From Gigantopelta aegis (lineage: Eukaryota; Mollusca; Gastropoda; Neomphalida; Peltospiridae), in NCBI RefSeq assembly GCF_016097555.1, contig NC_054702.1, positions 104,112,973-104,176,972 of the forward strand: 64,000 nt of DNA, in the 5' to 3' direction. Under the pieces are notes generated by a model that saw nothing but the letters and a program-made list of their open reading frames with translations, was not told where the DNA came from and searched no databases. Shown one piece after another: positions 50,401 to 62,400 of this stretch. A program made the translations under genes and the position numbers. Position 1 is the stretch's first letter, and each line of letters starts with the position of its first letter.

Positions 50401-53400
50401 ATATATTCATATTATTATTATTAATTGTTGCTGTTATTGATGTTATATAATTTTATCTGTTTGACACCAGATTGTTTGGTATCGGGCAAGAAATTTGGTT
50501 GACTCCATATTCGGATTACGTATGGATATTTGACGCTCTAAATTTTTTAATGGTAATGACGTCATACATTTATGACATCATTTTGAAAAGGCTTACATAA
50601 TTCTCCCCCCCCCCCCCCCCCCCGAATATGTTAAAAACAGTGCTGTGACCTTGATGGTTTGCATTTAATTGCAAAGTTATCAAATTCTGAAAGTATATTA
50701 TCTGAAACATATCACATATTTTGTTTACACTGGATACACTACCTATTATATGATAAATAAACATTTATTTATTACAAGAATGTTTATTGTCAAAATATAA
50801 TTTCATTTCTAAGTGACTTCAGACTTCAGGTCAGCTGTAATTGTAAATTATCTTGGAAAGATTTGAGGGTTCTCAACCTATTCAGTCATAAACAATTAAT
50901 AAAATTATAACAATATATATTTTAAAAATAATGATGGTAATAAAAAACCCAAAAAAACACACCAAAAAACTAAAAAAATTTAGCTGTATTTTCATACTTG
51001 TAATTATTTGTGGCAGTTTAATAATTTTATTAGTTTGTGGCTTATAATAACAGTGGCTGTTTAGTCACACTTACTGACTTGTGGTTGTTTAGTCATAGTT
51101 CAATGTGTCGTGGCTGTTTACTCACATTTTAATAACTCGTGACTGTTCATAACAAACATATAAAATAATATAAGTTATAAGTTTGAAGAGATGTCATTAT
51201 AACATGGAAATATCTTCACCATTAAGGGGCTGTTTTTTACATTTTCACAAGCATACAAAGATACCTTTTTAATTTCCCCCTGTTAACAGTGTACTTAAAA
51301 AAAGAGAGGTGATTTTGCAAAGGATATTTTTTCCCACGCCCAAAAACATACCTTTCTCACTCCTGCATACATTTTTAGACTTGTGAAAATGCTCAAAATA
51401 AATCTTAAGGAATACATTTTACCTGAATTTTCCACATCACTATCTTCAGCATCATACAAATCATTATCAAACAGGTTGGGTCTCTGAAAGTAAAACAAGA
51501 GTACTGGTGAGGTACATGATACGCCCATCAGGAATTTTATGGAAAACCATAAATATTAATGAATACGTTACTGGTATGATTCAATTCTAATTATGTGAAA
51601 TGTCTGCAATGTGATGGGATGAACAGTTTGTTTTGGACTAACTACTGTGGACTAACTATCCATTGGAGAAGGTGCTGTCTGATTATTGAAGCTATTGTAC
51701 TTTATTAGAAAGAGAAATTTTGTTCAGCTTAGGGAAACAGTTTATGTATGTAATGTTAACAATATCGCAAAGAAATTAGCCTATGTACTGTCGGTGCTGA
51801 ATTGCATACTGGAAGAGTAATTATATTTTATAGACAGGACAAGTGACAAATTGTGATTTCATTAGTATTAGTACATCTGTATGCAAGATATGATCAAGAC
51901 AAGGATTTACTGTTATGTGCAGTAGACCGTGAAAAGTAGGCCACAGTGACCTAGTAATAGTATGCAACACACCACCATCCAAAGTTGTTAGTACTTGTGA
52001 GGTTTGATGGTTCTGTATGCAGCCGTATGTAAGATATGGTCTGGACAAGGATTTACTGTGATGTGCAGTAGGCCGTTAAAAGTCACAGTGGCTTATTAAT
52101 AATACACGACACACTACCATCTTAAGTTGTTCCTACATGAAAGGTTTGATGGTCCTGTATGCATCCGTATGTAAGATATGGTCTGGACAAGGATTTACTG
52201 TTATGTGCAGTAGGCCGTTAAAAGTATGTCACAGTGACCTAGTAATAGTACACAACACACTGCCATCCCAAGTTGTTCCTACATGTGCATCTGTATGCAA
52301 GATATGGTCCGGACAAGAAAAAGTTAGCAGACATGTACAGACAGACGGACAATGCCATACCATAATACAACTCATCATAGACGGGCATATAAAAAATGGG
52401 GTAAGAGTTAATTTTTTTCACTTATTAGAAAATATTAAATAAATTCCATCATACAAGGTTTATTCCATTTCACAAATTTTAGCAAGTCTGTCAAATTGCA
52501 GAGTACAATCTGAAATTAATAATTTATTAAGCACAACTACAGTGCTGTTTCCACAATTTTTCATAATTTTGAACAGCACACATTGAACAATCACCCAGTC
52601 AGTATCATGATATTTATATAACCAGTGGGATGGTGTTATGTTATTTTTAGTTAAGTGATAACAATTAAGGTGTGCTCGTGCACGTAAGTGTGATTGCACT
52701 CCTCAAAACTAAATCTACAAAAACTGAAAACAATCTATTCAGTAAATTTATTCAGTTTGTGCACGATGCATTTTATTTATTAGGTTTTTTTTTTCACCAT
52801 GCGTCACAAAATGTTCAGTAATGCAATAACTGCAGGTCTAGTATATGACCATTGTTACATAGTAATATCATCATAAAGTGTACAGTGGTTTTGTAAGGCA
52901 TTTGTACATTGACTTTTGAAACAAAGATATCAGAAACTTTAACACTTTCCCTCCCATTCTTGACTGCAGTCAAGAGGTGCAAAAATAACGTAAAAACCTA
53001 TTCTTGACACATGACCTGTCTTCATAAACACAGCTGTCAACATTCACAGGAGTTTGATTCTGTGAACTCTAGAACATAGTAGACTGACAATCGAACATGT
53101 TGAGTGTATTTTGTTGACTGGTATTCGTATTTAAGTTGTTATCGCAATACTAAAAAAGAAAACGTTCTAAATTTGTGTAAACATTATTGATGACATAATG
53201 TGCACATGGGTTCGATTTCTTGCTATTTGTATAATTATTTCTTTTAAAACATGTTGGACATTATTATTTAATGAAAAATGAAGATTTGTAAAGGATGTAT
53301 TCGCTGAAAATAACTGATAATACAGACTTTGAAGTAGATGATGGATGGATTACTCGTCGTCGAATGAAAGTGAAAATAAACTGTCATAAACAATGACGTC

Positions 53401-56400
53401 ATGGATCGTGATTGTAGGGTTTTAAAAAAATATCTTTTAAAAATATCAATAAGTTCTTCTGTAAATTTTATTTTGGTGATTAGACTCACTAATATGTCCT
53501 CTAAACTATGACACACATCAAAATAGTGTTCAATTATTTGGGTTTTTTTTTTACAATTTGAGGTTGAATAATTTAGTTTCAAAATTACGTATTTCATGTT
53601 GGAAACTTGAGACAGTGATGCGTTGTCTAGCTGTAAAGCTGGGTGGATAAGAGTTAAACACAACAAAAACTTACTTGTGTCTGGACATCTGAATTGCTAG
53701 AATCATCTTCCAAATTTTTCTTTTTCTACAATTTAAATTAATAACACATTAGAAAAATGCAAGGTCTTCATCTAAATTTGGTAAGGAATGTGCAAGTTTA
53801 TAAAATTCACTAGCCATGGGATCAGTGATTTTAAACATTTACTAGTCACGATTAAAAATTCACTAGCCCTATTTTACTTTAAGTTAATACAAAGTTACAA
53901 ATAGTAATAATAGGATATGTCACCTAAAGACACTCCTCATGCCTCGTTCCTCGTGCCGGATTTATCAGAGGGTTATGGAAACCCCAGGTTAACCCATGGG
54001 TTATTTAGATTGCACGTTTCACGTGCCCGGGTTTCAATAACCAGGTTAACCAGGTTACAATTACACTGCGCAATAAACCTGCTATCGAGCTGGTTTTTCT
54101 GCTTGAGATGGAACCATTTTGGCACGGTAATCGTTTTTTTACGCCAATATCAATGGGCCATGCGGCGTGAATGTATTTTCAGGGACCGTTTGGAACCATT
54201 AGACAGGTATGATGATGTTGAATTTCTAAAACGGAAACAGAAAAAATCCGGAAAGCATTATTGAAACTTAAAGAAAATTCTCTTCTTGACTGTTTAAGGA
54301 GTTTTAGACTATTACCTACTCAGTTGCCCCCCCCCCCCCCCCCCCCCAACAAAAAATCCTAGCTACGGCCCTGCTTTCTGATGTTTCTTCAGCTGAGATA
54401 CATCTTTTTTGGCTTAGCACTTCAAATGTTTCCAAAGTTCTTTCAGTTGTTCCAGGTCTCATTTTATGGAAGAGTGACTATTGAATTTTTTAAGTATTTC
54501 ATGCCATACATTCTGTTTCGCTAAATGTGTTTTCATATCACTTTTTTTACTTTCAGTTATTTTAATATTTGCATTAATCAGATCTATCAATAGACGTTTG
54601 TCATCTTCACTGAAGTTTCCTTTTTTTTTACCTCTAGTTTCAGCCATTGTGAAGATGTAACATGCATGTAATGGATACGATGGTTTATATACCTTCCAAG
54701 CGAAGAAAACCAGGGCCCACAACATAGTGGAGTCGCAGGGGCCACCCCTTCCCATGGTTCTTGTATTAGGAAGGTTGGAAATGTCGCATTTGGACACCTG
54801 AACATTAAAAATAATTATGCTGGGGTGGAGGACATGTCCCCGAAATTCTTAACAATTTCGGCCCTTTGGGGGACTAAAATTTTCACCACCACCCCGGATA
54901 ATTGCACTGACAGTGACCCCCACTTTCAAATGCACTCAGTGAACTCTTCAGATAACCCATGCAAAACCCCGTGGTTTTTCTAACACGTCTATAACCCAAG
55001 CATGTGAAAAGCCACCAGTCCACGGCTACAGGCTAAGGTTTTTGGCGTGTTATGTAGCCCCGGGTTAACCTAAGGTTATACGATAACCTGGTGTTACTTA
55101 GCACGCGCATGAGAAACTGGCCCACTAAGATTGGGGATGGGGGCAGAATATGCATATTTACAAAATAGACTTAAATGACAACTTTTTTTCACTATCCGTC
55201 GAGCATAGCAATATTAGTTATTTACTAGCCCAACAGTGAAATATAAATATGTCTGTCAAAAATAATAAAGCTAGAACCATTGTCATCCACTATATTAATT
55301 GTTTATTATTTATTAGGAAGATTTTTTTCTTCTAAATAAATTAGCAAATACACTCGGCCCATAGCTAAACGCTGATGGGATATGGCAGGTGTGTGGCTCA
55401 GGTAGCCACAAGAGACTGGGATGTGGAGATAGACAGCGAAAGAAGCTAAAAGATAGGAGTTGTCAAATCAGGGGGAAATGGTGGAAGGAAACAGAGCAGA
55501 GGAATAAAAAACATTCTTATACACCCGTTGGTGAGAACACCAAATGTTAACAATTTCAAGACATACGATTGGTTCCACCTAGATGAAGACCAGGTCACCA
55601 ATGCCATACATCCAATAAAAAAACAGCATGGTGGAAATCGATTACACTGTGACGTGTAGTTAACCTGACAATCATGTGTTTGTGACGCATTAGTCAGCTA
55701 CAAATGCAAGGGCTGTTAATAAGTTTTAGTTGAAAAATATGTTTTGCTTAAACCTGGGATTTTTTTTAAGGATATGTAAGATATAGAATAATACATTTGT
55801 GTCCGTTAAATACCATTTATCTCACAACTCGTTTAAAAATGTATCAAACTCGCTTTCGCTTATTAGATACATTTTAAAACAACTCGTGAGATAAATGCAT
55901 GGCTGTTAACAAAAGTAAAATGTTGTGACTGAAATTTCAAGGTACAGGGCATTCAAAATGGTAATGTTTTATATGACAATTGTAGTCCACTTTAAACATG
56001 TATTTCTCCCATCCCACACCATGTTATTTATTTTATTGGACAAAAACATTAATTTGATGGGTCCTGCAGTGAACCTGTATTAATGGAAATAGCGGTGGCG
56101 TAGGCAGAATTTTGTATTGGGGGGCTACTTGTGTAGTGGGATATGACTGGAACCTTTTTAAAGTTATTAATAAGCGAAAAGGTAAAAATGGGAAATAGTC
56201 CTATTAGGCTGATAGTTGCTGGGGTGTTCTTTCATAAGCTACGGCCCTAGTGATCCAGTGGGATCACTGCACACATTTACGTGTACATGTATAACTATTA
56301 CACGTATATAATCATTGTCATCATTATTATTACTATGTGTCTGATCTTACCATTTTATATTCTAATTATGTATGTTGTCCAATGTATACCATGGCAAGTT

Positions 56401-59400
56401 TATATGATTTATATATAAATAAATGATTTGATTTGATATTTTGGCAGATTAGGAACAAGATAAAAGAGTACGGCATTTGTTTAAAGTTTGCATTATTACC
56501 TGATATTATTTATTTAGGCTTCAATCATAAATAATAAAGAAGTAACATACCGCTGGTCAGTAAATGTTATATTTGACCGGATCAACTTTATTAAGTTTCA
56601 ATATCTATAATACGCAATCTAATATCTCCCAGCAGAACTATTACATTGTAACAGTGTTCAAACTCGCACGTTCTGTTCGTCACATGATGTTGATATCGGG
56701 TACGGCCATTACTTCAAAGGGCATGAGTAGCACATTTAAATTAAAGGTGGGGTTTTTTCCACTTAATTTACAACTATTGTAGTAACGTTTTTTGTTGGTT
56801 TTTTTAATTACAAAAACCATACCAAAAATGATTTTAAAAAATAAAAAATAACATTTGAACAAAAAGTACGAAACATATGTACACACCTTTTTACAAAATA
56901 AGATCGTCTGCTTAAAAGAGCACAGCAAATGATAATGCAGGGTGCACATTACTTTACTTCCTACGTCCGTTCGGACTATGTAAACAGCGGATTGGACGTG
57001 TTGCGATAGATCCCAAATATGTGTTAACGCAAATGGATGAATTAAAACAAAAACTTGTATTCTTCTACCAAAACTGTATTAGGCAATATCAGACAATGTA
57101 GGCATTATTACTAAAAACTACGACACAACAGACTATCAAAACAAGATACACCTAATTTGCATATCCAGGTCAGACTTGTTCGTCATGTGTTCGTAATCAA
57201 TCGGAAAACCAAAAGTTGAAAACAAAAGCTAAATTTGTAAACATTTTTATGAGTTCAAGTGTTCACAATGAGAGCAACTTTGGGAATCTTTATTGGGAAA
57301 CCGTTGGGTCGTAATTGGGAAAAGGTTTGATATTGGACTGGATTTATGTTAGGGGAATGGGGCCGTTCATCGGCCCCAAAATGTATGGTAGATTATACCC
57401 ATCCGATAGGTACCTAAAGGGGGGGGGGGGGGGTGTCAGTGGGGCAAAGAAAATGGCCGAAGTGATCGGGTTGACATTACGGAAACCGAAAACGGCCGAA
57501 GTGATTCTCATAAAAAAAAAAGACTGAAAAAATAATTTCCACAATTTCTCTGACGACAGAAATCCGTCTCACGATGGACAGTTAACAGCCATGTAAATGG
57601 TATCTAACGGCCACTCATGTATTATTTTCTGTATATCAATAATAAAAAATAAATAATAATTAGTAAATAAATTACACCAACCTTCCTTTTGATCGTATTC
57701 TTCTTTTCTTCGTCTTCACTACTACTGTTATCAAAAGCCTGTCCAACAAACGGACCTGTGATGAGAATAGAAATCGGAAAATCAAAACATACAAAGACCA
57801 TCCCAAACACATTCTGTACATGCAGTTTCTGCCAGAAAGAAATTTTTGGTTATGGCATTACAGAATTTAGTTTTTAGAATGCGGGTGCTATAAGAACAAG
57901 CTAAAGCAATACATGTCCCCTACCGACTCCAACACATTTTCGTATCTCCTAAATTCAAGGGTCATAACTCTGAAAAATGGGTAAATAAACCGTGAAACTT
58001 TAACTTGATCTGTAAAGCTATATACAAATGAAAAGCTATCTACATAATTTCATCTTGATATCTCTAGGCATTGCAAAAATCTGTAAAAAATTTCACATCT
58101 CCTAAGTCCAAGGGCCATAACTCTGTCAAAAATAAGTAAATCGTCATAAAGTCAAACGTGATCTGTAATACTACATGATATACACAAAATTTCAGCTCAA
58201 TATCTCAAAGCCTGAAAAAAGCATCCGGAAAACAGACGGAGATGAAACCTATAGTCCCTTCCGGCTGGACCAGTAGGAGACTAAAAATAAACACTAAACT
58301 TGAAGTACCGTATTTTCCCGTGTATTATGTGCACTTTTTTCCCCAGAAAATACAGGTTGAAAATGGGGGTGCGCACTATACATAGCAATAGAAAAAATAT
58401 CTTTTAAAAATGTCCAGCGATCACCCATGAAAAATTGCTGATCGGTAGTTTACGGTACTTTACAGGTTATTGACAGTGTTCAAAACAACGAAACGCCAAA
58501 ACCCTCTTAAAAATCGCTTTTCACTTGTGATGGTTGTAATAAATGCAAAATAAATCTACAAAAGTATCCATACCTCGCCAAAAAGTGCACAAAAATGACA
58601 AAACTGGACCGTAAATATTTTAAATTTCCATGAGATTTAATTCGGCCGGAAATATACCACACTATTATAAATCTCGCGCATTCACGTTAGCCACGAGAAC
58701 GAAATGTAATATGCTATATTTTAGTTTTCATATATTTATTAGTCATTTACAGTGTATGGGGTATATAACTTTGTTTTGATTTATGCACGTGTGAGTCTGT
58801 GACATGCAAGTACGCAAGTACTAGCCTTTGTTTAATGTGACATGTAGGTCTATGTACTCAAATACCTAACGTAAGTTTTGTTTCTTGGTTTCTTGAATAT
58901 ACCGCTTCTTTCGCTTTTCGTTAATTTTGGTGACGGGGGGAAAGCGGTACATCTTGCATTCACTGTCGATTTTGTGGTTTAAAAAAACGGTGCGCATTAT
59001 ATTGTGGTTCATGGGTTTTTTCTTGGAATAAACGTTCAAAGTGGGGGGTGCGCATAATACATGGGAAAATACGGTATATAAAAAAAATCATCCTCCAGCC
59101 ATAGGATCAGTGCCAAGCAAACTTTCAATTAAATAATTAATAATTAAAAATCCACTAACCCTATTTTTGTATACATTCCAGAATGTAACAACAAAACCTA
59201 AATTTGGCCAAAATACTTTATGTTTACTATAATAAATAACATGTAATATTTAACAGTGAGATGAAAGTAGACAGCCTAATAATGAAAGATTTAGCTCTAA
59301 GACAAATTTTAAAAGCCCTTAAATAAATGTTAATGAAATTCAACTTCAAGAGTGTTACAAACCAGCAGGCCGAAATTGTAAATCTAGTAGTAAACATACC

Positions 59401-62400
59401 ATCATCTTCTGTATCACTATTGAGGATAGCATCCAGAACTTCCGACACTGTCTGAAATTACAAAGGAACATGGATTACATTAACCACCTATCCGTTTACA
59501 CAATAAATGTAATGCACCAGTTAACATTTTATTTCAGTTAACGGAGTTATTGTAATAATCATTTATGTCACCTAAAAAGGGAGATAGAGCTTAAAAACAC
59601 TAACATTAAGGGTTGGAGTGGGGTCAGTATATTCATATTTACAAAATAGACTTAACTGCAAAATTTTACCCCCCCCCCCCCCCCAAAAAAAAAAAAAATT
59701 CACTACCCATTGGGCATAGCAGTTGTAGTTATTTACTAGCCCAAAATTGAATATCACTAGCCACGGGAGCGGGGCTACCATAATCTAGAAGCTCTGACAT
59801 TTAACATTATTCAATTGAAAATATGCTGTATAATGTATGAAATTTTAAAGTATGTAAATGCACTTAAATTCTTAATTTAAATTTTGAATAATAAAAAATC
59901 CATTAAAAAGTGTCCACAATGACGTAATGTCAAAGCACTATATACTATAAAACATAGCCATGCATTAATTAGTAACAATAATCTATTAAATATATTAGTG
60001 TCAACAGCAATACTTCAATAAGCATTCTGCTAATACTTTCTAATAAGCAACTTCAACATAACTGGCATCTATTGATTAATACATGTCAAAATTAATAATC
60101 ACAATAAATCTAATTCTAATTTAATTTTACCTTTTTACCACCATTCACTTCAGAGGTCTTTCCACCTGAATCAGAAAACAAATTTAACAGTGAATAGCTG
60201 TGTTTGCATATACCGAACTTCACATACATTGTTTTCACTTCCTATTTATTGCACAAGTTTATTTTGCGCAAGCATACATACCACAAAACTGCGAAAACAA
60301 TGTATGTGAAGTTCTGTATTTATTACATAGATTATTTGTTTTACAAAAATGGTTTTTAATTTAACATCGTCGTTTGTTATATCTATGATCAAATCTCTTT
60401 TTATGGATTTACTTAACGTTAAGAATCATACTGTGTGGCAACCGTGTGTCATTTTCAAATGATGTGACATAATTTGTAAATCATATATGACGTTAGTAAA
60501 TAAAAGGCACTAACTGCAGAAAAAATAAAAAGGAAATTCCCCATTTAAAAGTTCCGGTCCAGATTGCACATATGTGCGATACAAAATAAATTTATCACAT
60601 GGTTACAAAATGTCTTTATTACTATAGTAAGATTAAATAGGTATGCAATAAATGTTTTACCATCATTATTTTCTTGTTCCATCTGTTCCTCTTCTTCATC
60701 TTCATCATCATCTAAAATAACCTGACAAAATAAAGTAGTACATGTTTGCATGTACTATCCTTTACATCCAAGAAGTGCGTCTGCACGCACCTTAATTTCA
60801 CCTAAAAATGTGGCAACAGTACACCTCCCTTAAAAGAAAAGAAACTGCTTTGACCCCAGCTAGGGGCAGGATTTAGGTCAATCAGTTAAATGCTCGCCTG
60901 AGGTGCTTGTATTGCAAGATTGAACCTCCTTGGTGTGTCCATTTACTTATTGTTTTTTCTTGCTCCAACCAGTGCACCACAACTGGTCAAAGGCTGTGGT
61001 ATGTACTTTCCTGTCTGTGGGAGGATGCATATAAAAGGTCCCTTGTAATTAATGAAAGTGTGTTGTGGGTTTCCTCTCTAAGACTCTGTGTCTGAATTAC
61101 AAAATTTTTGACATTCAATAGCCGATGATTAATTAATCAATGTGCTCTATTCAAATTTTATTTGTGTAATTACTCACTAAGATGTCCCCTAAAATATTAC
61201 ACACATCAAGAGAGGGTTACATTTAGTTTTTTTCTTGTAATTTGAGGTTGAAAAATGTAGGAGCAAAACTACATATTTCACGTTGGAAACTTGGGTCAGT
61301 GATGACATTTTCTGGTTGTAAAGCTGGATGGATATGTGTTAAATCAAAATATCACCTGCCAAGACTTTCATCAGAGGCAAAACAACATAAAGTAATAAAC
61401 ATGTTACCTTTTTTTTAGTGACTTTTCTTGAAGTTATCACATCTTCATCATCATCATCACTTCCAAGATCTACAAATAAAAAAAACACAACAATTTTTTT
61501 TTTAAAGTATAACCAGTGATTATACCTAAGTACGGCTTTCTGCCAGAAAATAATTTGAGGGTTCATAATAAAAAGATAAAAGATCACAAATGGTTAAGAG
61601 TTTGAAATCTGTTGAAATTGGACTAGTATTTCCTGTATTTTGACAGCAGTTCTCTTTTCAATAATGTTTCTAAAAATTATTTGAAAATATATGTTAATTT
61701 CCAAGATTTAGATGTACCCTCCTACAAAAAAACTGCATGTACATTACAGTGTTATAGTAATTATACAAACAAGAGCAAAACAAAATAAAAAGTTTGCTTT
61801 GTTTAATGACACATTGATTTTTTTTTTTTTTTAAACGCCACAAACATTTAACACAGAGACAAAGACTCTTTTTTTGACATTACAAACATGGATGATGAGA
61901 TGAATGGTGAAGCCGCAGTATTTTCATTTCAGTATGGGACTACTTGACAGGGCTGTGCTTCACATTTGCTGTCAGTTAAGCTATCTCGGTATCACCTGAG
62001 CCCAGGGTACACGAAACCTGCAGTGCATCCCCAATGTGGGGTCAATCACTCTGGAGACACCCATAATCGCACCCGTGAAGTGGGTGAAAATCAGTGTATA
62101 TGGTTTTACCCACTGAGCCTAGCGGTGCACTCACTCTGGGTTAGAGATGGCACTGGCATGAAAAATCCCCTATTGCCTCAGGTTGGATACGAACCCAGTA
62201 CCTGCCAGCCTCGAGTCCGATGGCATAACCACTACAACACCAAGGCCAGTTGACATACTGATTTATTAATCATCAGCATATAGTCTCACCTTTTTTCATT
62301 AGGATCAAGGGATCTTTTATATGCACCATCCTACAGACAGGATAGTACATATCACAGCCTTTGATATACCAGTCGTGGTGCACTAGCTGGAACGAGAAAT

